A stretch of DNA of 51,477 nt from positions 1 through 51,477 of the forward strand of contig JAPKMO010000019.1 of NCBI GenBank assembly GCA_026645945.1. Direction: 5' to 3'. Under the pieces are notes generated by a model that had not been told where the DNA came from, did not search any database, and saw only the letters and a program-made list of their open reading frames with translations. Positions 17,912 to 26,044 of this stretch are shown one piece after another. How positions within the stretch are numbered: position 1 is the stretch's first letter; every line of letters begins with the position of its first letter. The DNA comes from Anaerolineae bacterium. GTDB taxonomy: Bacteria > Chloroflexota > Anaerolineae > Aggregatilineales > Phototrophicaceae. Made by a program: the position numbers and the translations under genes.

Positions 17912-20674
17912 TCAAACAGGCTCCATATCCCGCCAGTTGAGGCCGACCTGAGCGTTAGCCCGCAGGGGGGCATCCAGCACGTAGGCCGCTTCCATCGTTT
18001 GCACGACCAGGGCGGCAGTGGTTTCGAGTTCGGCATCCGGTACTTCGAGGACGAGTTCATCATGCACTTGCAGGATGATCTGGGCGTTCAGGCGGCGGCG
18101 CTGGAGTTCTGCATACAGGTCAATCATGGCGCGTTTGATGATGTCGGCGGCGCTGCCCTGGATAGGGAAGTTGATGGCGACCCGCTCGTAAGCCTGGATG
18201 ATCTGCCGGTTGGCCGTTTTGCCGCCGGAAAGGATGGGAAACGTGCGGCGGCGGTGAAAGAGCGTTTCCAGACCTTCTTTCGTCCGGGCATTAGCTTTGG
18301 TCTGTTCCAGATAGCGTAAAACGCCGGGCATCCGGGCGAAGTACCGCTGGATAAAACGTTCGGCTTCGGCAAACGACAGGCTGCTTTCACGCGCCAGGCG
18401 GTGCGCGCCCATGCCGTACATCAGGCCGAAGTTAATACGTTTGGCAAAACTGCGCTGTTCGTAGGAAACCTGATCGAGCGGGATGTCGTAGATGGCCGCC
18501 GCCGTCGCGGCGTGGATGTCCTGCCCCTGGGCAAAGGCTTCCAGCAGGGTGCGATCCTGGCTGACATGGGCGAGAATCCGCAGTTCGATCTGGCTGTAGT
18601 CGGCAGAAAGCAGCTTAAAGCCCGGCGGGGCGACGAACGCGCGCCGCACTTTACGGCCTTCGTCGGTGCGGATGGGGATGTTTTGCAGGTTCGGGCTGCT
18701 GCTGCTCAGCCGTCCGGTAGAGGTTCCAGTTTGATTGTAGCTGGTGTGGACGCGCCCGGTATGCGGGTTAATCAAGGCGGGCAGGGCGTCTACATAAGTG
18801 CCTTTCAATTTGGCGATTTCACGGTAATCCAGGATTTTTTCGATGATGGGGTGCTGGCCGCGCAGGCTTTCCAGCACATCGGCGGCGGTGGACTGGCCGT
18901 GAGCCGTCTTGCGGGCTTCCAGGACGCGCAGCCCCAGCTTGCCGAATAACACGTCGTTAAGCTGTTTGGGGCTGTTGATGTTAAACGGGCCATAGCTGCC
19001 GAGCGCGTAAATCTCGTTTTCCAGGGCGGTCAGCCGGACTGTCAGTTCTTCGCTCAGGTTTCGCAAATGGGCCACGTCCAGCGCGACGCCGGCCCGCTCG
19101 ATGGCGGCGATGACGGGAATCAGCGGCATTTCGAGTTCCTCGAACAGCGCCGTGAGCTGCATCTCGTCCAGCCTGGGGCGCAGGTGGCCGGCCAGCCGGT
19201 GCGTGATGGCGGCATCGGCGGCGGCGTAAGGGGCGGCGCGCTCGACCGGCACTTTGTCCATCGTGATCTGTTTTTTGCCCCTGCCGATCAATTCCGCGAT
19301 TTCCGTCATGTGGACGTTCAATTCCTGGCGGGCGAGATTTTTAAGCCCCAGGAATTTGCTTTCAGGGTCGCGCAGCCATTCGGCGATCATCGTATCGAAG
19401 GTGATGGGCGACACGTCCAGGCCGTACCGCTGCATCATAACCAGATCGTAGCTGGCATTGTGGGCGTATTTGGCGATGTGTGGGTTGGTCAGCGGCGGGC
19501 GCAGGGCATCCAGGACGGTTTGCAGGTCAAGCTGCCGGCCTTCCCGGTGGCCGACCGGGATGTAATAGCCGGTTTCGCCGCTGACCGCCAGGGCAATGCC
19601 GACCAGTTCGGCGGCCATCTGGTCGGTGCTGGTGGTTTCGGTATCGAACGTGATGGCCGGGGCAGCGTTTAACACTTCAACCAGGGCGTCCAGTGCGGCA
19701 CGATCACGGACGATGATGGTTTCCGCGATGGGAGGCGCGTCGTCTGCCGGGGGCGAGGCTTCCGGGCTGGCAGCGAACAGAGGAAGCTGCTCTATCTGCT
19801 GCAGTTGGGGCAGGCGGTCGCGCAGGCCGCGAAATTCGAGTTCAGCGAACAACGAATCCACCCGCTGGGCGTCGAAGTCGTGGGCGGCGCAGGCTTTGAT
19901 GTCCAGCTTCACTGGCACATCGCGTTTGATGGCTGCCAGACGCCGGCTCAAAAAAGCGAGTTCGCGGCCATCGGCCAGCTTTTGCCCCAGCGATCCCTTG
20001 ATTTCGCTAACATGCTCGTAAACTTTGTCCAGCGAGCCGTAATCCTGGAGCAGTCTGAGCGCCGTTTTTTCGCCGACGCCTTTCACGCCGGGGATATTGT
20101 CGGAGGCGTCGCCCATCAGGGCTTTGAGGTCTACAAGCTGGTACGGCTCCAGGCCGTATTCCTCGCGGAAGCGCGCCAGGTCGTAGGTGGCATCGTTCAC
20201 GCCCCGTTTGGGGAAAAAAAGTTTAAGCGACACCTGCTCGGTAAGCAGCTGCAGCATGTCGCGGTCGCCGGTGACGATTCGCACGTTGAGGTCTTGCGCC
20301 TCGGCCTGGGTGGTGATCGAGCCGATCACATCGTCGGCTTCGTAACCATCGAGGGCTAAAATGGGGATGTTAAAAGCCTGCACCAGCTGTTCAATCCGCG
20401 TAAGCTGCTGTGCCAGATCATCCGGCATCTTCTCGCGCGTGCCTTTGTATTCGGCGTACAGGTCATCGCGCCCGCTTAAACCGCGATCAAAACTGACGGC
20501 GATATAATCCGGTTTATCCTTCTGAAAAATATCCAGCAGCGCGCGGGCAAAACCGAAGGTCGCGTTGGTCGGCTCGCCACTGCTGGTGCTGAAGCCGAGC
20601 GTTTGCAGGGCGAAAAAGTGTCGGTAAGCGACTGCATGGCCGTCTATAATATAAAACATGGAACGCGCAGGCAT
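17912..20674 (-). CDS. polA: DNA polymerase I with 5' nuclease and proofreading domains
   Basis: Repair and Okazaki-fragment-processing polymerase, 920 residues. The 5' nuclease domain covers 1-290 (GDRDMLQL, DASDNIPGVKGVGEKTA). The 3'-5' exonuclease (315-500) keeps its catalytic set: Asp344 and Glu346 in FDTETT, Asp410 in HNASYD, and Tyr483xxxAsp487; so proofreading should be active. The polymerase domain has motif A SADYSQIELRILAH, motif B RSFAKRINFGLMYG (Phe in the O helix) and motif C QVHDELVLE. The SD AAGGGG lies 6 nt from the ATG and sits within a small ACCC-GAAG-GGGT hairpin, which could limit initiation. A -10 TATAAT is at 20710-20715. Confidence 0.97.
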   Translation of the reverse strand: MPARSMFYIIDGHAVAYRHFFALQTLGFSTSSGEPTNATFGFARALLDIFQKDKPDYIAVSFDRGLSGRDDLYAEYKGTREKMPDDLAQQLTRIEQLVQAFNIPILALDGYEADDVIGSITTQAEAQDLNVRIVTGDRDMLQLLTEQVSLKLFFPKRGVNDATYDLARFREEYGLEPYQLVDLKALMGDASDNIPGVKGVGEKTALRLLQDYGSLDKVYEHVSEIKGSLGQKLADGRELAFLSRRLAAIKRDVPVKLDIKACAAHDFDAQRVDSLFAELEFRGLRDRLPQLQQIEQLPLFAASPEASPPADDAPPIAETIIVRDRAALDALVEVLNAAPAITFDTETTSTDQMAAELVGIALAVSGETGYYIPVGHREGRQLDLQTVLDALRPPLTNPHIAKYAHNASYDLVMMQRYGLDVSPITFDTMIAEWLRDPESKFLGLKNLARQELNVHMTEIAELIGRGKKQITMDKVPVERAAPYAAADAAITHRLAGHLRPRLDEMQLTALFEELEMPLIPVIAAIERAGVALDVAHLRNLSEELTVRLTALENEIYALGSYGPFNINSPKQLNDVLFGKLGLRVLEARKTAHGQSTAADVLESLRGQHPIIEKILDYREIAKLKGTYVDALPALINPHTGRVHTSYNQTGTSTGRLSSSSPNLQNIPIRTDEGRKVRRAFVAPPGFKLLSADYSQIELRILAHVSQDRTLLEAFAQGQDIHAATAAAIYDIPLDQVSYEQRSFAKRINFGLMYGMGAHRLARESSLSFAEAERFIQRYFARMPGVLRYLEQTKANARTKEGLETLFHRRRTFPILSGGKTANRQIIQAYERVAINFPIQGSAADIIKRAMIDLYAELQRRRLNAQIILQVHDELVLEVPDAELETTAALVVQTMEAAYVLDAPLRANAQVGLNWRDMEPV

Positions 20675-20709
20675 AAAAACCCCTTCGGGTGGTTGAACAT
20701 TTGTGCTTA

Positions 20710-20715
20710 ATTATA
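20710..20715 (-). promoter_or_regulatory. polA -10 element
   Basis: Exact TATAAT on the minus strand about 35 bp before the ATG. At 17 bp further upstream lies only TTTTTT, the U-tract of the preceding terminator. A near match to GAAC-N4-GTTC (GAAC-ATTT-GTGC, 20695-20706) falls on the predicted start site. Confidence 0.5.
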
Positions 20716-20732
20716 GCTGGAGCGAGAGGAAT

Positions 20733-20757
20733 AAAAAAGTGCGCCGGCAAACGGCGC
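20733..20757 (-). terminator. Terminator of the 976-residue receiver-like gene
   Basis: Minus strand: stem GCGCCG/CGGCGC (20752-20757 with 20741-20746), 5-nt loop, then TTTTTT (20733-20738). It begins just past the stop codon and separates this gene from polA. Confidence 0.75.
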
Positions 20758-20758
20758 G

Positions 20759-23689
20759 TTAAAGCATTCGCTGGAAGTTGATAAATTCCAGGATTTCCTC
20801 GGTTTGCAGATCGCGCCCCGGCGTGAGGATATAGTAGCTGTCTGCCCATAACATCTGTGGCGTCAGATCAGCCGCCTGGGTATGGGCGATTTCCGCCGAA
20901 CGGCGGCGCAGGTCGCGGATGATCTCGTGGGGCGGTTTTTCGCCGGGGACATCGGCCAGCAGGTAGATAAAATCTTCATGCACCTGAAGGTTGTGAATTT
21001 TCCAGTTCTGCTCCTGGAGCTGGATGGTCAGCCCGGCGATGATGGCTTGTGCCACTGCATCGCTCAGGCGATCTTGCGGGTCGCGCAGCAGCCACACGCA
21101 GGCATAAGTATTGTAGGTGATGGTTTCGACCGGGACTAACGGGGCTGGCTCCTGTACGGGTTCCTCCGGAGCCGGCTCCGGCACGGACTCCAGCGCCCGC
21201 GCCAGGCGCTGCGCCTGGTGGCGGATGACACGCAGCGGCGTTGCGCCGGCGAAAATCATGGACAGCGTGAGTTCGCCGGTCGTCTGGATGGAATAGAGCA
21301 TGTAGTCTTTGCCGCTGCTGGGCAGGCGGATGAAGCGGAAGCGCGCGCCGTCGGAGTTTGACTGCCAGTCATTGGCGACCACATCCCGCAGTTCGAGGAT
21401 GTCCTCCGGGGACAGGTGGCCGGCGAAGGCCATAATTTCGCTGCCGCGCGTCAGGATCGTGCCTTCGGCGGTCAGTTCCAGCGAAACCTGGGTCAGATTC
21501 AGCGCCAGTTGGGCGATATACGGATCGTCCGATTCGTCAGCGACGACATCCTCGGCGGGGGGCATATCGGGCAGCGGCGGCCAGCTTTCCAAAACTTCTT
21601 CTGCTGCATCCTGGACTGCAGCGGCGCTTTCAGGCTCGTTTTCGGCCTCCGCCTCCTCCTCAACAAACGGCCATTCTTCCTCGGCTTCCAGATCGAACCC
21701 GATAAAAACGGATGACTGGTCGTTTAGATTGGCAGGCGGCGCGGCTTCGGTAACGGGCGCGGCGTCAAACTCCGGCAGCCACTCCGGGTTTATCGCGGCG
21801 GCAGGCCTGGCCGGCGGGGGCGGCTCGTCTGGCGTGACCGCTTTCGACGGCACGGTATCTTCCAGGTAGCCGGTGTCGAGGGCCGTGTCTCCTTCCAGCG
21901 TGGGCGGCACAAACTCCTCCTGGACAGCGGTCGAAGGGCGGGTCGTGCGGCTGCTGGCGTCAGAAGGTGGTTCTTCAGGCGCTTCGGGGGGTGCATCTTC
22001 GGGCAAATGCAGCGGCACTTTTGGGGCGCGGCGCGGCCTGGGGCGGGCTGCGGCAGACGGCAGAGTTTCGCCGGGCGGCAGTTCCTCCGGCAGAAAGTCC
22101 GGTTCGGATACACCGGTGTCGCTGACGGCGCGAAAGGCTGATGTGTCCATGTTCCATGACGGAAGCGGCCTGATTCTGAGTTTGTGAGACGCCAGGCGGC
22201 TCTCGATCTCGCTCATCACTTCATCAAGCGGCATAGCCTCCGGCTGGTCAAGGGTGGTTCTAAGGACGACGTGCGCGACCGATTCTTCGTCGGCATCACT
22301 CTGATCGGGAAAATCAAAGCCCCACCAGTCCGGGCCGGGTTCGGGACGCGCCCCCGGCGGCGGCACAGAGCGAATCTGCGCCGCGTCTTCGGCTTCTTCC
22401 GGCAGCACTTCGCGGCCTGTAAAGGCGCCGGCGAAATCATCCGGCGCTTCTGGCGGGGCTGGCGCGCGCTCGTGGACAGCCTGGCTTTCCTCGACTTCTT
22501 CGCCGCGCAGCATCGCCAGCACGCTGTAGAAACCTCTGTCGCCGATGCCAACCATCAGATCGCTGACCGTGCCGCTTTGCTCCAAGGTGGGCATGGGCGG
22601 TTCTTCTTCGGCCAGTTTTTGGAAGGCGGCGTCAGGTTTTGGCGGCGGCTCTTTTAAGGGGCCAGTTTTCGCCTTTTCGATTTCTTTAAGGACGGCATCC
22701 ATACCCGATGTCAGGATGAAGTCGAGTGACTGCTGCTGGCGTTCGGGCAGCGGTGTATGAGGCGCGTCGCCCCGCATCGAGGCGACCAGTTCTTCAAAAT
22801 CAGCCTGGCGGCCACTTTTAGGCGGCGCGGGTTGGCCTGGCTCGATTGCGCCCAGGATTTCGTCGAAAGTGTGCGGCGCTGCGTCCGGCGAAGTTGCAAG
22901 ATACTGGCGCACCGCGTCCGAATCGCGTTCCGGCACTGCTGGGGTATCTTCTTCGCCGGCCAGCGGCTCAAAATCGAAACTCTTGAGGACATCATCCAGG
23001 GGCGAAAACTCCGGCAGGCCGGGTGGCGGCGCAGGGGTGTCGTCACCCAGGGTGCGGGTCTGCGCCGGGGGCAGCTCATCATCCAGCGTGCGGGTCTGCG
23101 CCGGCGAAACGGCGGGAGGTTTTTCGTCCTGGTCGTCGTCATCAAAAATGCGCGTTTTGCCGACCGGCTGGGCAGGTTCCGGCTCATCCTCAAAAATGCG
23201 CGTCTGGCCGGAGGACTCAGCCTTTTTTTCATCGACTCGACGGGTGGGAGGCGGTGGTTTGGGTTCTTTTTCCCCCAGGACGCGGGTTCGGTTTTCGACA
23301 GCGCGACGAGTTTGCGGCAGCGCGGGGGGCGCTTCGCCGCCGGTCAGTTCGACGGCCTGCTGGATTACCGGGATGAGGTCGCGGGCGGTGAAAGGCATAT
23401 CAATCGCGCCCTGGATGTCCAGCAGGTCGGCATCCAGCTGATCGGGCGTGGCGATAACGGCGATGTCGGGCTGAATGTCTCGAAGCTGCTGGACGATCTG
23501 CGCCCCCGGTTTGCCGGGCAGGGTGAAATCCACCAGCGCGACATCCTGGGGATGATCGCGCAGGTAGTCAAAAGCGGCATCGGCGGTCGTAAACGGGTGA
23601 ACGTCAAACACGCCGGTTTGTTCGAGGGCTTGTTTGATCGTTACGGCGAAGACCAGCTGCCGGTGGATAATCAACAGTCGTGTTGCCAT
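20759..23689 (-). CDS. Pseudo-receiver / disordered linker / inactive Y1 (IS200-like) transposase-fold protein
   Basis: A 976-residue cytoplasmic protein of unknown function. Residues 1-115 form a CheY-like receiver: Asp54 (LVDFTLP) and Thr81 remain, but the acidic pair is His9-Arg10 and the Lys is Met98 (DMPF), so normal Mg-dependent phosphorylation is doubtful. Residues 120-720 are acidic and proline-rich, with six TR(I/T/V/R)(F/L/V) motifs between 134 and 217. Residues 722-834 look like a roadblock/profilin-like domain (tentative). Residues 854-976 follow the IS200/IS605 TnpA fold: HIHILAD of TnpA corresponds to FIYLLAD (Phe907, Tyr909 replace both HUH histidines), LWxxSxFI-TxG to LWADSYYILTPG, and the catalytic Tyr in YIENQ is Phe969 in FINFQ. 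So no nuclease activity is expected. The promoter spacing predicts a leaderless mRNA. Confidence 0.8.
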   Translation of the reverse strand: MATRLLIIHRQLVFAVTIKQALEQTGVFDVHPFTTADAAFDYLRDHPQDVALVDFTLPGKPGAQIVQQLRDIQPDIAVIATPDQLDADLLDIQGAIDMPFTARDLIPVIQQAVELTGGEAPPALPQTRRAVENRTRVLGEKEPKPPPPTRRVDEKKAESSGQTRIFEDEPEPAQPVGKTRIFDDDDQDEKPPAVSPAQTRTLDDELPPAQTRTLGDDTPAPPPGLPEFSPLDDVLKSFDFEPLAGEEDTPAVPERDSDAVRQYLATSPDAAPHTFDEILGAIEPGQPAPPKSGRQADFEELVASMRGDAPHTPLPERQQQSLDFILTSGMDAVLKEIEKAKTGPLKEPPPKPDAAFQKLAEEEPPMPTLEQSGTVSDLMVGIGDRGFYSVLAMLRGEEVEESQAVHERAPAPPEAPDDFAGAFTGREVLPEEAEDAAQIRSVPPPGARPEPGPDWWGFDFPDQSDADEESVAHVVLRTTLDQPEAMPLDEVMSEIESRLASHKLRIRPLPSWNMDTSAFRAVSDTGVSEPDFLPEELPPGETLPSAAARPRPRRAPKVPLHLPEDAPPEAPEEPPSDASSRTTRPSTAVQEEFVPPTLEGDTALDTGYLEDTVPSKAVTPDEPPPPARPAAAINPEWLPEFDAAPVTEAAPPANLNDQSSVFIGFDLEAEEEWPFVEEEAEAENEPESAAAVQDAAEEVLESWPPLPDMPPAEDVVADESDDPYIAQLALNLTQVSLELTAEGTILTRGSEIMAFAGHLSPEDILELRDVVANDWQSNSDGARFRFIRLPSSGKDYMLYSIQTTGELTLSMIFAGATPLRVIRHQAQRLARALESVPEPAPEEPVQEPAPLVPVETITYNTYACVWLLRDPQDRLSDAVAQAIIAGLTIQLQEQNWKIHNLQVHEDFIYLLADVPGEKPPHEIIRDLRRRSAEIAHTQAADLTPQMLWADSYYILTPGRDLQTEEILEFINFQRML

Positions 23690-23695
23690 AAACGA

Positions 23696-23724
23696 ATTTT
23701 ATAACCGAGCGGAATTTGGGGCAA
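23696..23724 (-). promoter_or_regulatory. Promoter of the 976-residue gene (leaderless geometry)
   Basis: Minus strand: TTGCCC (23719-23724), 17-bp spacer, TAAAAT (23696-23701), then 6 nt to the ATG at 23689, with no SD. The -35 lies inside the terminator-like hairpin of the upstream lipoprotein gene. Confidence 0.5.
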
Positions 23725-23747
23725 GTCGCAGCGCGGCCTGCCCCAAA
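23715..23747 (-). terminator. Hairpin after the lipoprotein gene
   Basis: Perfect 9-bp stem TTTGGGGCA/TGCCCCAAA (23739-23747 with 23715-23723), 15-nt loop, 10 bp past the lipoprotein stop. No T-run follows, so termination may be weak. Confidence 0.5.
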
Positions 23748-23757
23748 CGATGATGAT

Positions 23758-24936
23758 TTATGGGCCGGTGACGGTAATGGAAAGGATGCCGATGTTGTTC
23801 ACTTCGCTGACTTCGGTCACGTTGTTGTCGGAGTCGGCTATTGCCCGAATTTCATAGTTTCCGGCGGCATTAAAGGTCGCGTTCACCGTCAGCACGATGC
23901 TCGTTCCCGCGTCCAGGCCGGAAACAGCGCCCAGATCAGCCTCCAGGCCGCCGGGCAGGATCACCTTATTGTTAAACGGCCCGGTAGACCGGCTGCCGGG
24001 TAACGTGTTATTCGTGATGGTGATCGCATACTGCCGGACAACTTCGGTTGACCCTGGTGGGATGGTGACGCTGGTTTCGCCGCTGATGCTGGTGATAACC
24101 AGATCGGGCAGGCCAGGCGTGGCCGACGGTAACGGCGTGTTGGTCGGTCCCGGTGTGAACGTCCAGGTGGGGAAGGGCGTCAGCGAAGGCTGCGGTGTGG
24201 CCGTTGCCGGCGGGGCGATGATCGGCACATTGGAGCAGATGCCGTACAGCGCGACGTATTTTTCGTTGGGGTTAGAGGGATTCTGGGCTGCAACCCAACC
24301 GACACGCGAACCGAACTGGATTTGATACCAGTCATTCGCGCCGGTGCGACCGATGATCGGCGCGACCGTGCCGGCGTTCAGGACGGTGATCTGCGGGAAA
24401 TTCACCCCCGCGCCCTCCCGCAGCCGCAGGCCGACGTTGGTGAGCAGGCGGCAGGTGGGATCGTTGGGGTCAATGATCGGTACATTGGGCTGCTGGACGG
24501 CGGTCGCCGTCACCTGGGTTTGACTGGCGCGAATGTTGACCGTTACTTCGGCGGGGTCGCTGGCGATAGCACCGCGATAAGCGACGATCTGAAGGGTAAC
24601 ATCGCCTTCCTGTCGCGGAGTGTAGTCCAGCAGGACTTCAAAATTGGTTTGCCCGGAAGCGGATTCCGACGAGGTGGTTTTTACAATCTGGTCATTGGCG
24701 ATCAACTGCACCCGCGTAACGCCGACCGCATCGCGGGCATTGGCGGTCACGAAGATTTGTTCGTTGACAACGAACTCGTCCCCTTCTTCGGGAGACGTGA
24801 TGCTGACCACCGGTTTTCCGCCGGGGTTGATGGTCGGCACGTCAAGCGGCTCGCCGGTGGGCGGCTGCGTGGACAGGTTGCAGGCGGCCAGAATGACGAC
24901 TAACAGGCCGAATAATAAACGCGAATAGGCGCGCAT
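23758..24936 (-). CDS. Lipoprotein with Ig-like, SH3b and CARDB-like domains
   Basis: Surface-anchored protein of 392 residues. The signal sequence ends in the lipobox LAAC (Cys19), so it is lipid-modified. Residues 40-135 are an Ig-like/cadherin-type domain (VVSITSPEEGDEFVVNEQIFV). Residues 160-235 form a bacterial SH3 domain (LRLREGAGVNFPQITVLNAG, GRVGWVAA), which typically binds peptidoglycan or peptides. A Thr/Pro spacer (240-285) leads to a CARDB-like beta-sandwich (286-390, PDLVITSISGE, NVTEVSEVNN). No enzyme motif is seen. Probably a cell-surface binding or scaffold protein; partners unknown. Confidence 0.85.
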   Translation of the reverse strand: MRAYSRLLFGLLVVILAACNLSTQPPTGEPLDVPTINPGGKPVVSITSPEEGDEFVVNEQIFVTANARDAVGVTRVQLIANDQIVKTTSSESASGQTNFEVLLDYTPRQEGDVTLQIVAYRGAIASDPAEVTVNIRASQTQVTATAVQQPNVPIIDPNDPTCRLLTNVGLRLREGAGVNFPQITVLNAGTVAPIIGRTGANDWYQIQFGSRVGWVAAQNPSNPNEKYVALYGICSNVPIIAPPATATPQPSLTPFPTWTFTPGPTNTPLPSATPGLPDLVITSISGETSVTIPPGSTEVVRQYAITITNNTLPGSRSTGPFNNKVILPGGLEADLGAVSGLDAGTSIVLTVNATFNAAGNYEIRAIADSDNNVTEVSEVNNIGILSITVTGP

Positions 24937-24965
24937 GATCTCTCCCCGGATATAGACTGGAAGAT

Positions 24966-24989
24966 ATGACGTTATGTACTTTATGTCAT
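24966..24989 (-). promoter_or_regulatory. Imperfect dyad upstream of the lipoprotein gene
   Basis: A 24-bp inverted repeat centred on GTAC (9 of 12 positions pair; outer arms ATGAC/GTCAT), 30 bp before the lipoprotein ATG, around where a -35 would lie. It could be an operator; the binding protein is unknown. Confidence 0.35.
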
Positions 24990-25059
24990 TCTAGCATTGG
25001 CGGCAGAATGGGGCAACGCGCGTTCGCCGGGTGATTGCCCCACCGGAGACAGGCGATCT

Positions 25060-25088
25060 AAACGAAACAAGCCCCAGAAGCCTGGGGC
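25060..25088 (-). terminator. Terminator of the V4R-domain gene
   Basis: Minus strand: stem GCCCCAG/CTGGGGC (25082-25088 with 25071-25077), tetraloop GCTT, followed by TTGTTTCGTT. About 40 bp past the stop. Confidence 0.7.
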
Positions 25089-25127
25089 GAGGGGCTTATT
25101 GAAGTGAAAACCGGATGGCTGTGCTGC

Positions 25128-25775
25128 TCAGTCAATCGGCTCTTTGTAGATGATGTAACGACCCATGTCGTCACCCTTGCCGATGCAGGTACTCAAATCC
25201 ACCTTGAACTCCCGCCCACCGGATACCCAGCGCAAGCCCTCTTGCAGCAAGCCCTGACCGACGAAACACACCGCCCGGTCGGTCTTGCGCCCCCAGCACA
25301 TCGGGCAGCGTTCCAGGGTGTAGATCAGCCGGTCGTCGCCCTCCTCGAAGACGTTGGAAATCTGATCGGAGAACTGGGAGAAGATGTTCGCCATCGCCGG
25401 CACGCCGACCTTGAGCTTGGCCGACATGGGCAGCACCTTGAAGGCCAGGTCACCCACACCGGCCAGGGCGCCGAAGCCGCGCAGCGCGTCGGCGAAGAGG
25501 GTGCGTCCGACCCGCAGCGCCAGGCCGCGTCCGCCGCGCGGGCCGTACATCTCCTCCAGCGCCACGCACAGGGCGGTGAAGTCGGCGAAGTCGAAGGCTT
25601 TCTCCAGGTTGTCGGGCGGGTAGTTATCAATCAGGTTATCCAGGCCAGCCAGGTGGAGGACGGCGTTGAGGCCGTTCTTCCCCATCACTTCTTCCATGGC
25701 GTCCAGGAAGATGCGGGCGAACTTGTTGGGATAGTAGTATCCGCTTTTTTCAGGCGGCATAAAGAAGTCCTCCAT
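25128..25775 (-). CDS. V4R-domain (4-vinyl reductase-like) protein
   Basis: A 215-residue cytoplasmic protein whose C-terminal half fits the V4R/hydrocarbon-binding fold: the CPMC pair, then VCFVGQGLLQEGLRWVSGG, then DLSTCIGKGDDMGRYIIY, with four cysteines placed as expected for a metal site. V4R domains are small-molecule-binding modules found in BchJ and in sensor proteins; no photosynthesis gene is nearby, so a bacteriochlorophyll role is not supported. The N-terminal 100 residues are helical. The gene stands alone and diverges from the ABC ATPase gene. Confidence 0.7.
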   Translation of the reverse strand: MEDFFMPPEKSGYYYPNKFARIFLDAMEEVMGKNGLNAVLHLAGLDNLIDNYPPDNLEKAFDFADFTALCVALEEMYGPRGGRGLALRVGRTLFADALRGFGALAGVGDLAFKVLPMSAKLKVGVPAMANIFSQFSDQISNVFEEGDDRLIYTLERCPMCWGRKTDRAVCFVGQGLLQEGLRWVSGGREFKVDLSTCIGKGDDMGRYIIYKEPID

Positions 25776-25934
25776 AAATCAGGCCCCTGAAACCCCCTTT
25801 TCGGCCAGGGACGCTATGGTATCATGATGTGAAAACATTCAAACACAAGTCTAACACAATTAACATGCCCTCGCAGTAGGTTTCTTTCACAATTATCTTT
25901 ATCCTGAATTTTTCGGTAAGGCGGCTGTCTTAAG

Positions 25935-26008
25935 TTCACTTCAAATGGCCGTGGGTTACAATTATTATGAAATGCTCACGTGATTCATGCCTGCTTGTAT
26001 GTTACAAT
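25935..26008 (+). promoter_or_regulatory. Two tandem promoters upstream of the ABC ATPase gene
   Basis: P1: TTCACT (25935-25940), 16-bp spacer, TACAAT (25957-25962). P2: extended -10 TGTTACAAT (26000-26008). P2 would give a leader of about 30 nt to the ATG at 26045. The 190-bp divergent region contains nothing else I recognise. Confidence 0.45.
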
Positions 26009-26044
26009 TCGCTGCGGGGACGGGAACTACACTTGAAAGCGACG

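Noticed and set aside
20762-21130. An active IS200/IS605 transposase
   Set aside because: Both HUH histidines and the catalytic tyrosine are replaced, the domain is the tail of a much longer protein, and no left or right element ends surround it.
25128-25775. Bacteriochlorophyll-synthesis role (BchJ) for the V4R protein
   Set aside because: No photosynthesis gene is in the window, and V4R domains occur widely as ligand-binding modules.
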